A stretch of DNA of 64,000 nucleotides from Marinicrinis sediminis (GTDB lineage: Bacteria > Bacillota > Bacilli > Paenibacillales > KCTC-33676), in contig NZ_JBHUMM010000037.1 of assembly GCF_042685085.1 (NCBI RefSeq), positions 124,001-188,000 on the forward strand, in the 5' to 3' direction. Of the stretch, positions 33,904 through 42,437 are shown piece after piece. Position numbers and translations under genes: made by a program. Numbering within the stretch: position 1 is the first letter of the stretch; each line of letters starts with the position of its first letter. The notes beneath the pieces are model-generated. The model searched no databases. It was not told the origin of the DNA and saw only the letters and a list, made by a program, of their open reading frames with translations.

Positions 33904-35725
33904 GTGGAACCGGCACCTCCTGCTTCAGCGGATTCGGAATTCGGACATAGACGGACTGGCTTTCCATCGGTCCGACCAATTCATCCATGTCATGTAGGCG
34001 GGTCAGCAAATTCGCTTTGCACGGCAACTGCTCATCATCCAGCAAGCTGGCAATCAGGCGGGAAGGCTCCCGATTTTCCGGGCGCAGCTTTTGCAGCTCT
34101 TCACGCAGCATGTCCAACAATTCTTCCTCGCGTATAAGACCGGCACTTCCGAACCCGTTCACCACACCGAACAGATTGTTCAGGAAGAAATAATATCGGA
34201 AGCGCTCATCTCCTACCGCATCCTCACAGGCCGTGTGGCTTTTCTCATCCAGTCCAGGTACCAGTGCTTTCAATCGCTCCAGGGTGGAGTGGCAATAATA
34301 ATAGCCCTGATTATCCCGATAATAGAAATGGGACGGATAACCACCCTCGGACAGTTGCAGCAGACTGTTTTGCTGATGCGCTTCCAGAGCAATCCCGTAC
34401 GTTAGAAACAGCCACATCATCGGTTTGAAAGACACATTCAGATAGGCCGCAAACCAGTCCCGGCTTACTGCTTCCGTTGATCTTCCTTCTTTCTGAGCCA
34501 ACTGTTCAATAATCGTGCGTAGACGCGAATGATTGCCGGTAATGGGCTCCTGAAAAAGCGCTGCCAGCAGCGTAACCTGATTGCCTTTCTCACGCTGGAA
34601 TGGATTATCTCGAAGCATCACCTCAAACCCGGATTCCTCCTGACCGGGGACTTCCACCGTCAGATAGGCCGGATCAAGCAAAATATCAAATGAAGGGTGC
34701 AGGCTTTTCATTTCTTTCCCGATCGGGCTGTTCATCATACGAGCGACTTCAACCCCTCTCTCCAGTTCTTTCATTTTGTTCAGACGCAAGGAATTGGTCA
34801 CCTTGATTGGTGCAGAAAGCTTGAGCATCATACTGGCGTCGGGATGATAGACGGTACGCAGGGAAGAAGTCGGATAGTACGCTCTTCCCATTTGTCCCAT
34901 ATCCACCATCTTGCCTTCGGTGATCCACTGCTGCACGTAAGGCTTCTTTAACAGTTCCGCAGCCTGGATTGGATGGAGAGGCAGAATGACATAGCCTGGT
35001 TGCCGGACCTCCCGTTCAATTACTCCGGCTTCGATCTCCGGATCTTGTCGAAGTTCATCCAACACCCAGTCACTGGCACTTCTCGAACCTGCCGCATCCT
35101 GTTTCACAATCGATTCATGGACTTTCATATAGTGAAGTGGAAAGCTCCCCTTCAGCTCTGGCGCATAGACCGCCTGTTCAGCATCAGGTATGCCCTGACG
35201 ACTCTTCGGCGTGGGATGCAGCAGATGACCAAGCACGAGTGCCTGCTCTGCCTGCAAATAATGCTGATCATAGCCATACAGCTCGTGTTCGTCTCCGCTT
35301 CGTCCCTGAATGAATTGAGACATCAACTGGCAGCTCTGAATGACACGGAGCATCAATTCATCCTGTTGACTGGCCCGGCTGCTGGACAAGGTCAGTTCCT
35401 TGGACAGCAGCGCCGTCAAGGTCACATAGTCCAGCTCCGTCACGGTATTTCCCTCTTCAGGGCGGACATGCATCGGGAATCCAAAACGATGTCTGCCTGT
35501 CCGCGATCGGTAGTATACCGGAGCCGTCATGATCAGGTTCAGATTAGGCAGAGGGCAAATCAGGACGGCCACAGCCTGATCATCCTGTTCATAACGTCTC
35601 CATTCCTCTCGATAATCGTCCATATAAACCTGATTCCGATCCAGCATTGTCGAGCCTTCTGTCTCCCGGACGTAACAGTTCAAGAAGCTTTGCATCGTTG
35701 CCTCTTCCGCTTTGTGCTTCAACAT
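33896..35725 (-). CDS. asbA: NIS siderophore synthetase, AsbA-like
   Basis: 609 residues from ATG 35725 (MLKHKAEEATMQSFLNCYVR) with AAGGAGAG seven bases upstream. It is an IucA/IucC-family ATP-dependent synthetase. The segments HPTPKSRQGI, PELKGSFPLHY, SSLRTVYHPDA, KVTNSLRLNKMKELE, EAHQQNS and NGFGSAGLIREE match Bacillus petrobactin AsbA as I recall it. AsbA joins one amine arm to citrate. Here the amine could be 1,3-diaminopropane-derived instead of spermidine, because the preceding two genes make that diamine. It lies 82 bases after the decarboxylase and overlaps the acetyltransferase, which ties the petrobactin-type and hydroxamate-type genes into one operon. Confidence 0.9.
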   Translation of the reverse strand: MLKHKAEEATMQSFLNCYVRETEGSTMLDRNQVYMDDYREEWRRYEQDDQAVAVLICPLPNLNLIMTAPVYYRSRTGRHRFGFPMHVRPEEGNTVTELDYVTLTALLSKELTLSSSRASQQDELMLRVIQSCQLMSQFIQGRSGDEHELYGYDQHYLQAEQALVLGHLLHPTPKSRQGIPDAEQAVYAPELKGSFPLHYMKVHESIVKQDAAGSRSASDWVLDELRQDPEIEAGVIEREVRQPGYVILPLHPIQAAELLKKPYVQQWITEGKMVDMGQMGRAYYPTSSLRTVYHPDASMMLKLSAPIKVTNSLRLNKMKELERGVEVARMMNSPIGKEMKSLHPSFDILLDPAYLTVEVPGQEESGFEVMLRDNPFQREKGNQVTLLAALFQEPITGNHSRLRTIIEQLAQKEGRSTEAVSRDWFAAYLNVSFKPMMWLFLTYGIALEAHQQNSLLQLSEGGYPSHFYYRDNQGYYYCHSTLERLKALVPGLDEKSHTACEDAVGDERFRYYFFLNNLFGVVNGFGSAGLIREEELLDMLREELQKLRPENREPSRLIASLLDDEQLPCKANLLTRLHDMDELVGPMESQSVYVRIPNPLKQEVPVPHA

Positions 35726-35807
35726 CAAATCTCTCCTTTGTTTGTCATGTAACAAGCCAAGCGCTATGATCAGGCTGTAAACGTACTGTGAACGCTCTAT
35801 CCATGCG

Positions 35808-37388
35808 CTATGAATGGTTTATCCATTCTCTTTTATGAATGGAATCGATATCTCGCTCCAACTGCTGCTCCAGATTCCATCCAGCTGATTTGATGGCATC
35901 AAGCAGCTCCAGCACGTCCTGCCGGGTCAGCAATGGATTTAGCAGCGTCAATTTCAAGCAGGCCTTCTGCCCGACTTTCGTCTGCGCGATCACGGCAACC
36001 CCTTGATGAATCAACCGCTCAGGAATTTGGTGATTGACCGCATTCTCCAGCTCGTTGCTCACGCTTACTTCACGCGCTAGCCTGGCATTTCCCTGGCATC
36101 GATATCGAAAGGTCAAGGCATTGAGAGCCGGTGTATGAAGCCATTCGAAAACAGGATCGGCCTCCACCTCACGTGCTGCCACACCAGCCATATCCATCGT
36201 GTGTTCGATCATTTCGGCCATCCCGCTCGTTCCGGTAACCTGAAGGGACAGATACAGCTTCAGGGCATCGAATCGGCGAGTCGTTTGCAATGACTTGTTC
36301 ACAAGATTCGGAATCCCCGACCATTCATCCTCCACGGGATTCAGGTAGTCGGCGTGAATCTGGTTGAGCCGAAAATGTTGCCGATCCTTCATCAGGAATG
36401 CACCGCAACTGATCGGCTGGTAAAATAGCTTGTGAAAATCCACCGTTATGGAATCCGCCGCTTCCACGCCTTGCAGCCTGTGCCGATGCTTCTCACTGAG
36501 CATGAGTGCTCCGCCATAGGCCGCATCGACGTGCAGCCATATTCCCCGATTTTGCGTCCGTCTCGCGATCTCCTCAATCGGGTCAATGGCCCCAAAATCA
36601 GTCGTTCCCGCTGTCGCCACGATTGCAAACGGAATCGCACCTGAACGCGCCATTTCCTCCAGCTTCAGATCCAAATCGTTCATACACATGCGATAGGTAT
36701 GATCCGTTTGGATGGGAATGACCGCTGCTTCCCCGAGACCTAGGAGTGAAGCGGACTGACGCACCGTAAAATGGGCAGTGTGGGAACAGAGAATTCGAAG
36801 CTGATGACTGTCCGGATGCAGCCCTTGTTGATGAACGTTCCAGTTCCAGTGTCTGGCAGTAAATGCATCCCGCGCATACAGCAGCCCCATCAGATTGGAT
36901 TGCGTTCCCCCGCTTGTAAATACACCGTCTGCAACCGAACAATCATAGGCAAAGAGCGCACACAGCCATTGGACGAGCTCTTGCTCCAGTAGCGTTGCGG
37001 CAGGGCTTTGATCCCAGGAGTCCATCGATTGATTCGTGGCCCCGACCAGCAATTCCGCAGCAATCGCAGGAATGAGTGGTGGACAATGAAGATGCGCAGC
37101 GCATTTCGGGTGATGAACGGCCACGGCATGCTGTAACAGCGGCTCTATCAACTTCATGGCTTCCTCCAGCGAGCGTCCGTGTACGGGGAAGGAAGATTCG
37201 GCTCTGATTTGTTCCCGCAGTTGGGACACCGTTGCTCCAGAATAAGGCTGATCCACTGAGGTGAAATGATCACTTAGTTTTTGCAGTGCAAGTTGAACCC
37301 CTGCTTCGAGCTGCTCCTGACTTTCCGGTGCTCCATTCAAAAATCGTGAGGTCCAGTTACCCGGAATAACCGTCTGTTCGGTATGCAT
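35808..37388 (-). CDS. rhbB: L-2,4-diaminobutyrate decarboxylase (PLP)
   Basis: 526 residues of the group II PLP decarboxylase family. SGGTQSNLMGLLYAR, TAGTTDFGAIDPI, WLHVDAAYGGALML and the PLP-lysine motif DFHKLFYQP are visible. Position directly after a diaminobutyrate aminotransferase (four bases apart) identifies it as the DABA decarboxylase that releases 1,3-diaminopropane, as RhbB does for rhizobactin 1021. Related glutamate or tyrosine decarboxylases are less likely in this setting. Confidence 0.9.
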   Translation of the reverse strand: MHTEQTVIPGNWTSRFLNGAPESQEQLEAGVQLALQKLSDHFTSVDQPYSGATVSQLREQIRAESSFPVHGRSLEEAMKLIEPLLQHAVAVHHPKCAAHLHCPPLIPAIAAELLVGATNQSMDSWDQSPAATLLEQELVQWLCALFAYDCSVADGVFTSGGTQSNLMGLLYARDAFTARHWNWNVHQQGLHPDSHQLRILCSHTAHFTVRQSASLLGLGEAAVIPIQTDHTYRMCMNDLDLKLEEMARSGAIPFAIVATAGTTDFGAIDPIEEIARRTQNRGIWLHVDAAYGGALMLSEKHRHRLQGVEAADSITVDFHKLFYQPISCGAFLMKDRQHFRLNQIHADYLNPVEDEWSGIPNLVNKSLQTTRRFDALKLYLSLQVTGTSGMAEMIEHTMDMAGVAAREVEADPVFEWLHTPALNALTFRYRCQGNARLAREVSVSNELENAVNHQIPERLIHQGVAVIAQTKVGQKACLKLTLLNPLLTRQDVLELLDAIKSAGWNLEQQLERDIDSIHKREWINHS

Positions 37389-37392
37389 GCTC

Positions 37393-38760
37393 TTACACCT
37401 CCTGCATCACGGATGTGCGCTTGTTGCGTTCACAACGGTGAATGGCTTTTTCTAGAATGGTACAGATATCATCGACTTGCTCGGGGGTTACAATCAGTGG
37501 AGGAAGCAAGCGCAATACACTGCCGTGTCGGCCGCCTAGCTCCACAATCAGTCCGGATTCGATGCACATTTTTTGTATATCCGCAGCCATCTTCGGATCA
37601 GCCGGGAAATGACCGAGCCTGTCTGCGGGTTGATCAGGATTGACAATTTCAAGTCCAATCATCAGCCCCTTCACGCGAACGTCTCCTACAGAGGTGACCG
37701 TTTGGCGAAGCGTATGGAAATGAGATTCGAAGCGAAGCCCCATCTGCTCTGCATGATGCTCCAGCTTCTCCTGCTGAATGACTTTCATCGTAGCCGTACC
37801 GGCTGCCATCGCCAGCACATTTCCGCGAAAAGTGCCTGCATGAGCGCCGCTTTGCCAGACATCCAGGGATTTGTGGTAAACGACGACAGACAGTGGCAGC
37901 GACCCTCCGATTGCTTTGGAAAGAATGAGGACATCCGGCACGATATCCGCATGCTCAAAGGCGAATCGTTTTCCGGTTCGTCCAAATCCCGTCTGCACTT
38001 CATCGATCAGCAGCGGAATGCCGTGTTCTTTCGTCATTTGACGAATGCGTGCTGCAAAACGGTTCGGAGCCGGGATCACCCCTCCCTCTCCTTGCACCAT
38101 TTCCATGATCATGCCGGCTGGTTTGCAGACCCCACTTTCCGGATCTTGCAACATGTGTGCGATATAATGGGCCGCGGTCTCATCGCAACATTCTCCCCCC
38201 AGTCCAAACGGACAGCGATAGGCATAAGGATAGGGCAAAAATTGTACATCATTCATGCTGCCGAGCGCCTGCTTCGGCTTGATATTCCCAGTCAGGCTGA
38301 GGGCACCGTGCGTCATCCCGTGATAACCCCCTTGAAAGGACATCATCCCCGTTCGACCTGTCGCCGTCTTGACCAGCTTCACCGCTGCCTCCACGGCATC
38401 TGCGCCGGTCGGTCCGCAAAACTGAATACGGGCATCCCTCGCAAATGATGCGGGCAAGAATGCGAGAAGCTCTTTCATAAAGGCCTCCTTCACAGGCGAA
38501 GTCAGATCAAGCGTGTGGAGAGGAACACCACTCTTCCAAACATCCTGCATCGCCTCAGTCACAGCGGGATGGTGATGACCTAGTGCCAGCGTACCGGCTC
38601 CTGACAGGCAATCATAATAGCTTTTTCCTTCCACATCTTTGACAACGATGCCTTTTCCTTCGCGGAGCGCAATGGGAATCCGTCTCGGATACGAACGAGC
38701 ATTGGACTCTCTGCCTGATTGATAGGTCAAGTATGATTCATTCGTTTCCATCCTGGTCAT
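37393..38760 (-). CDS. rhbA: Diaminobutyrate--2-oxoglutarate aminotransferase (PLP)
   Basis: 455 residues, class III aminotransferase. CGPTGADAVEAAVKL, YHGMTHGALSLTG, LLIDEVQTGFGRTGK and the PLP lysine in LILSKAIGG are present. The family makes L-2,4-diaminobutyrate from aspartate semialdehyde and an amino donor. Together with the next gene it supplies 1,3-diaminopropane, the backbone amine of schizokinen- and rhizobactin-type siderophores. AAAGGAG is upstream of the ATG at a somewhat long distance. It follows the AsbF-like gene by 29 bases. Confidence 0.93.
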   Translation of the reverse strand: MTRMETNESYLTYQSGRESNARSYPRRIPIALREGKGIVVKDVEGKSYYDCLSGAGTLALGHHHPAVTEAMQDVWKSGVPLHTLDLTSPVKEAFMKELLAFLPASFARDARIQFCGPTGADAVEAAVKLVKTATGRTGMMSFQGGYHGMTHGALSLTGNIKPKQALGSMNDVQFLPYPYAYRCPFGLGGECCDETAAHYIAHMLQDPESGVCKPAGMIMEMVQGEGGVIPAPNRFAARIRQMTKEHGIPLLIDEVQTGFGRTGKRFAFEHADIVPDVLILSKAIGGSLPLSVVVYHKSLDVWQSGAHAGTFRGNVLAMAAGTATMKVIQQEKLEHHAEQMGLRFESHFHTLRQTVTSVGDVRVKGLMIGLEIVNPDQPADRLGHFPADPKMAADIQKMCIESGLIVELGGRHGSVLRLLPPLIVTPEQVDDICTILEKAIHRCERNKRTSVMQEV

Positions 38761-38789
38761 AGCCGTGTGTCACTCCTTTTATTTGTCAT

Positions 38790-39641
38790 TCATGGACCGA
38801 TCTTGACGTTCATCTCATCCTGTATCCATTGTCGATCTGCTGCCAGCATGTCGAACGGACGTGACCCAAACCACTCCAGTGCCGCAAAGTACGGCTGACT
38901 GGCAATCTCCTGCAAGATCGCCTGGTAGTTCACAGCACCCTCTCCCAGGGAAACCATGCCATCCCGACTGGCTCCAGGTGCATAGACCTGCTCAGGACGG
39001 AATACGTCGAGCTCATCACGAGATCGAACATTCTTCAAGTGAAAGTAACCTACCCAGGGTTTCAGCTGTCGATAGCCCTCTAGCGGATCGCATCCGGACT
39101 CCCAGATATGCAGAAAATCCAGATTGATACGCAAGGCAGGATGATCAACATGTTCCAGAAGTTGTAACGCAGCTTCGACCCGGTCGCAATGAGTATTCGG
39201 ATGCGTCTCCAGCAGCAGATGCAGACCGTGAGCCGCACACTGCTCACATAATGCCCGTATACAAACTGCCAGGTGCGCCTGTTCCTCAGGGGTTAGCTGA
39301 TCACTCGGTATATCCCCTGCAAAGATGCGAATATTCCTTGTTTGGAGTAACAAAGCCATTTGAATAAGCGGCTCCCCTTTTTTCAATATGTCCTTCAGCG
39401 TACGAACGGGTCGCATGTCCATGTAGTCGCTCAGCATGGAAATCGAAATACGGGATTGCTGCAATCGCTGGGCGTATTCGTCAATGAGTCGTTCATATTT
39501 TCCTGTACGCTGGAAAAGAGATCTCGCATGAACGCCCCACAATTCCAGACCTTCAAATCCGTTTTGCTCCGCAAAGGCAAGCATCTCAGAAAAAGAAATC
39601 AGCTGATGGCGAAATGAAATCGAACAGAGGGCGATCTTCAT
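38790..39641 (-). CDS. asbF: 3-dehydroshikimate dehydratase, AsbF-like
   Basis: 283 residues from ATG 39641 (MKIALCSISFRHQLISFSEM), matching the about 280-residue AsbF of Bacillus. TIM-barrel of the sugar phosphate isomerase/epimerase type with probable metal ligands in ELWGVHAR, LLLETHPNTHCD and NLDFLHIWESG. AsbF converts 3-dehydroshikimate to 3,4-dihydroxybenzoate, the catechol precursor of petrobactin. The start overlaps the asbDE stop by four bases (ATGA). Without its neighbours it would be called only a TIM-barrel isomerase; the AsbC and AsbDE genes next to it make the assignment firm. Confidence 0.88.
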   Translation of the reverse strand: MKIALCSISFRHQLISFSEMLAFAEQNGFEGLELWGVHARSLFQRTGKYERLIDEYAQRLQQSRISISMLSDYMDMRPVRTLKDILKKGEPLIQMALLLQTRNIRIFAGDIPSDQLTPEEQAHLAVCIRALCEQCAAHGLHLLLETHPNTHCDRVEAALQLLEHVDHPALRINLDFLHIWESGCDPLEGYRQLKPWVGYFHLKNVRSRDELDVFRPEQVYAPGASRDGMVSLGEGAVNYQAILQEIASQPYFAALEWFGSRPFDMLAADRQWIQDEMNVKIGP

Positions 39642-41101
39642 ACCAAGCTCCCTTCTTTCTTTTTGCACCAATTTAGGAACAATCGCTCCATTTCCAGCTT
39701 AAGCCTCTGTTCGAGCTGCTCCAGATCATCCAGCTGGCGCAACAAATCTGCCATCATGTCCGGTTGCTGCAAAATGGACATTTTTGTCGTCCCAAACTGG
39801 AAGGTTGTATAAGCCTGCACCACATCACGTATGTGCTGGGCCCAGTGCTCATAATGATCCCGTGGAAGCTCCAGCTCATCATGAAAATACATCAGTGCAT
39901 AATCATAGCCCCATTTCCGGATCACCAGCACATGCAACTGCTTGATGGTCTCACCCAGTTCATGGATAGGCACACTTCCCTCTTTCCCGTCTCTTGCTTG
40001 AGTCAGCAGATGACGCAAATAATCGGTCAAGGGATTGGAATCATGAGAAACTGCTGCGCCCACATAGTCCTTCAATGTATCCGTCGCAGGTCGCTTGACC
40101 TGACTCATATTCCAGCAATACCCTCCTCCTGCTTCATTTTCCAGAAGCGCAGCCATAATCTGTGTTTTGTCCAGAAGTCCCTCCCATCGAAAATCCGGAT
40201 CAAACATCAACCATTGAGCTGGATGACGGCTTGGGAACAGCATGACATAGTGCGGAAACGGGGAAAGATTGAACTTGTTCTCCCTTTCCGGCAATCGTGA
40301 CAAATCAATCTGGGCCATGATCATATCCGTCTCCTCACGGTCTGCCATCAACTGTTGAAGGCGAGAAGCAGAGCCAGATATGACAGGCTGTTGTTCATGC
40401 CATTTTTCAGGCCGACTTTCCAGCAGTTTCTCGTTCCAGCTTTGAACACGAATGCCATACAAATCTTCAAAGCCTTGCCTATATGCCTGAAAATCATCGC
40501 CCTTGTCATAGTAGGAAAGGGCGCCTCTTCCATTCACACCAAAAGCCGCATCCCATACCCCAAAATAAAGTGGACGATAATCCACGTCACTGTATCGCTT
40601 TAATGATTCACACAAACAACTCAACATACAGTGCACCTTAATTCGCTGGGTTTTCCAGCCAAATCGCAATCCTTCCTCCACTGTAGCCGGTTTGGCAACA
40701 GGCATATAGTCGGAAACATCCACATGGTGCTTGCAAGTTGGTGCTGCGGATTCCGTTTGCTTGGCCCCCGGGATTGATTCTGTTTGATTAGTTGCCAGGA
40801 TTGATTCTGTCTGCTGCAGGTACTCAGACTCAGACAGTTCTGCCATGAAATCGAGCAGGGAGCCCACCGTATCAAATACATACGGATCGACTTCTTCTTC
40901 TGGGATCACCAGTCCAAACTCCATCTCCATGTACACCATCAATTGCAGCGTCATCGCCGAATCCAGACTCAAATCTTCGTTGAGGCGAAGGGAATCGGCC
41001 AGGCTGGCCTGTTCTTCCAGAAGGGTGACATGTAGGCGATCTTTCAGGATTTCGCACAGCCGGACTCTGCTATGTTCCCGGTTTAGCACTTGATGATTCA
41101 T
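39638..41101 (-). CDS. asbDE: AsbD carrier protein fused to AsbE (petrobactin-type arylation)
   Basis: 487 residues with two parts. Residues 1-95 are an acyl/aryl carrier domain: LRLNEDLSLDSAMTLQLMVY has the phosphopantetheine serine in LDSA, and TVGSLLDFMAEL is the C-terminal helix. This closely resembles the about 91-residue stand-alone AsbD. After a Gln/Thr/Ser linker with a repeated ATNQTESI-like unit (about 100-120), residues about 130-487 are AsbE-like (DUF6005 type; PLYFGVWDAAFGVN, ALMYFHDELELPRDHYEHW). AsbE transfers 3,4-dihydroxybenzoyl from the carrier to an amine arm. In Bacillus asbD and asbE are separate genes, so this is a fusion. It overlaps asbC and asbF by four bases each. 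Confidence 0.88.
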   Translation of the reverse strand: MNHQVLNREHSRVRLCEILKDRLHVTLLEEQASLADSLRLNEDLSLDSAMTLQLMVYMEMEFGLVIPEEEVDPYVFDTVGSLLDFMAELSESEYLQQTESILATNQTESIPGAKQTESAAPTCKHHVDVSDYMPVAKPATVEEGLRFGWKTQRIKVHCMLSCLCESLKRYSDVDYRPLYFGVWDAAFGVNGRGALSYYDKGDDFQAYRQGFEDLYGIRVQSWNEKLLESRPEKWHEQQPVISGSASRLQQLMADREETDMIMAQIDLSRLPERENKFNLSPFPHYVMLFPSRHPAQWLMFDPDFRWEGLLDKTQIMAALLENEAGGGYCWNMSQVKRPATDTLKDYVGAAVSHDSNPLTDYLRHLLTQARDGKEGSVPIHELGETIKQLHVLVIRKWGYDYALMYFHDELELPRDHYEHWAQHIRDVVQAYTTFQFGTTKMSILQQPDMMADLLRQLDDLEQLEQRLKLEMERLFLNWCKKKEGSLV

Positions 41102-42408
41102 GGCGCTATTTCTCCTTCCTCAAGCATGCGACGACTGATTTTTCCACTGGGTTGTCTCGGGATATCTGACACCATCCGAAATTCGCCCGGAACCTTGTAA
41201 GGCGGCAGTTTACTCGCACACCATGCTTTCAGCACACTTGCTTCCGTTAACATCGAATGCCCCGAATTTGGATCGTCCGACGACATGGCTTCTGATGCTG
41301 ATGTCAAGGTACCAGAGCTCTTCACAAGGGCAACCGCCCGTTCTCCCATAATCGGATGATGGCCTCTGAATACAACCGCATCCTCGACACCCGGGCATTG
41401 CATCAGGACATTCTCCACTTCCACCGGATAGACTTTAAGACCGGATACGTTGATGACATCATCCATTCTGGCCAGCAAATGAAGTCGTCCAAGATCCGAC
41501 CAGTACCCTAAATCTCGGGTATGTATCCGACCTTTTGCGGTGACGGCGACAATTTCCCCAGGGTGATCGACCTGGTCTCCAGCCTCCAAGCTCAAGTGCG
41601 AGAGGGGACGACCTACCTCTGTATGGGTTTCTGCCTGGGGACTTAATGCCAGGCAGCCTGCTTCCGTACAGCCGTATTGCTGAAGCATGCGATCAGCCCG
41701 TTCGTACAGCCGGTCAAAGAGCGGTTCTGGCAACGGAGCGCCCGAACTGATCAACTGATGAAATCGGAGATTTTCTCCAGCCAGGCTCAGCAGGACGTGA
41801 AAGAGCATCGGCACCCCGTAGACGAGATGATGGCTAATATCTCGAATTTGACCCAAAGCCACCTTCGGGTTGGAACTCGTAATGAGCACAGGCTTGCTCT
41901 TGCGTTCTATCGCAGCCAGCAGACCGCATATCAAGCCATAGGAATGGCTGATTGGAGCCAGCACAATCGGTCGAATCAGCGGGTCCATTTGCAGCGCCTC
42001 ATTATAGCTGCGAATTTCGGTATCTATTTCATCCCAGCTCCGCGCAATCAGCTTCGCATCGCCGGATGTACCAGAGCTGTATTGCAATAAAGAGGCCGGA
42101 TAAGTGCCCGCCCCGTCCGCAGGCAGCACCCACTCCTGCACCGGATCACCATGCAGCAACAGGCTGCAACCGGCTTCAACAGCTCGTTCGCGTGCCGTCA
42201 CAAATGGGGTTTCGCCATGGATCAGTAAAACAGAAATGCCAAGCTGTTTGGCATACAACACAAAGGCTGCCAGTTCAACCGGGTTAGAGGTGCAGACCGC
42301 CACCCTTTTTCCTGGCAGATGGCTTGCCCCTTCCGCTTGTCCGTAAGCCAGCATGCGCGCCTGCACAGCCGCTTCGGACACAGCTTCTCGATTTACAGTA
42401 AACATCAT
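41098..42408 (-). CDS. asbC: 3,4-dihydroxybenzoate adenylating enzyme, AsbC-like
   Basis: 436 residues, ANL superfamily. QYSSGTSGDAKLIARS is the P-loop-like A3 motif, LQQYGCTEAGC the A5 region, HTRDLGYWSDLGRLHLLARM the A7-A8 region with the hinge Asp, and PSGKISRRMLE the catalytic A10 lysine. It should activate 3,4-dihydroxybenzoate and load it on the AsbD carrier. The protein is a little shorter than typical ANL enzymes at the N-terminus, as is AsbC. AAGGAGG is directly upstream. The stop overlaps the asbDE start by four bases. Confidence 0.9.
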   Translation of the reverse strand: MMFTVNREAVSEAAVQARMLAYGQAEGASHLPGKRVAVCTSNPVELAAFVLYAKQLGISVLLIHGETPFVTARERAVEAGCSLLLHGDPVQEWVLPADGAGTYPASLLQYSSGTSGDAKLIARSWDEIDTEIRSYNEALQMDPLIRPIVLAPISHSYGLICGLLAAIERKSKPVLITSSNPKVALGQIRDISHHLVYGVPMLFHVLLSLAGENLRFHQLISSGAPLPEPLFDRLYERADRMLQQYGCTEAGCLALSPQAETHTEVGRPLSHLSLEAGDQVDHPGEIVAVTAKGRIHTRDLGYWSDLGRLHLLARMDDVINVSGLKVYPVEVENVLMQCPGVEDAVVFRGHHPIMGERAVALVKSSGTLTSASEAMSSDDPNSGHSMLTEASVLKAWCASKLPPYKVPGEFRMVSDIPRQPSGKISRRMLEEGEIAP

Positions 42409-42437
42409 CTACCTCCTTCATGTATCTTCATCACAGT

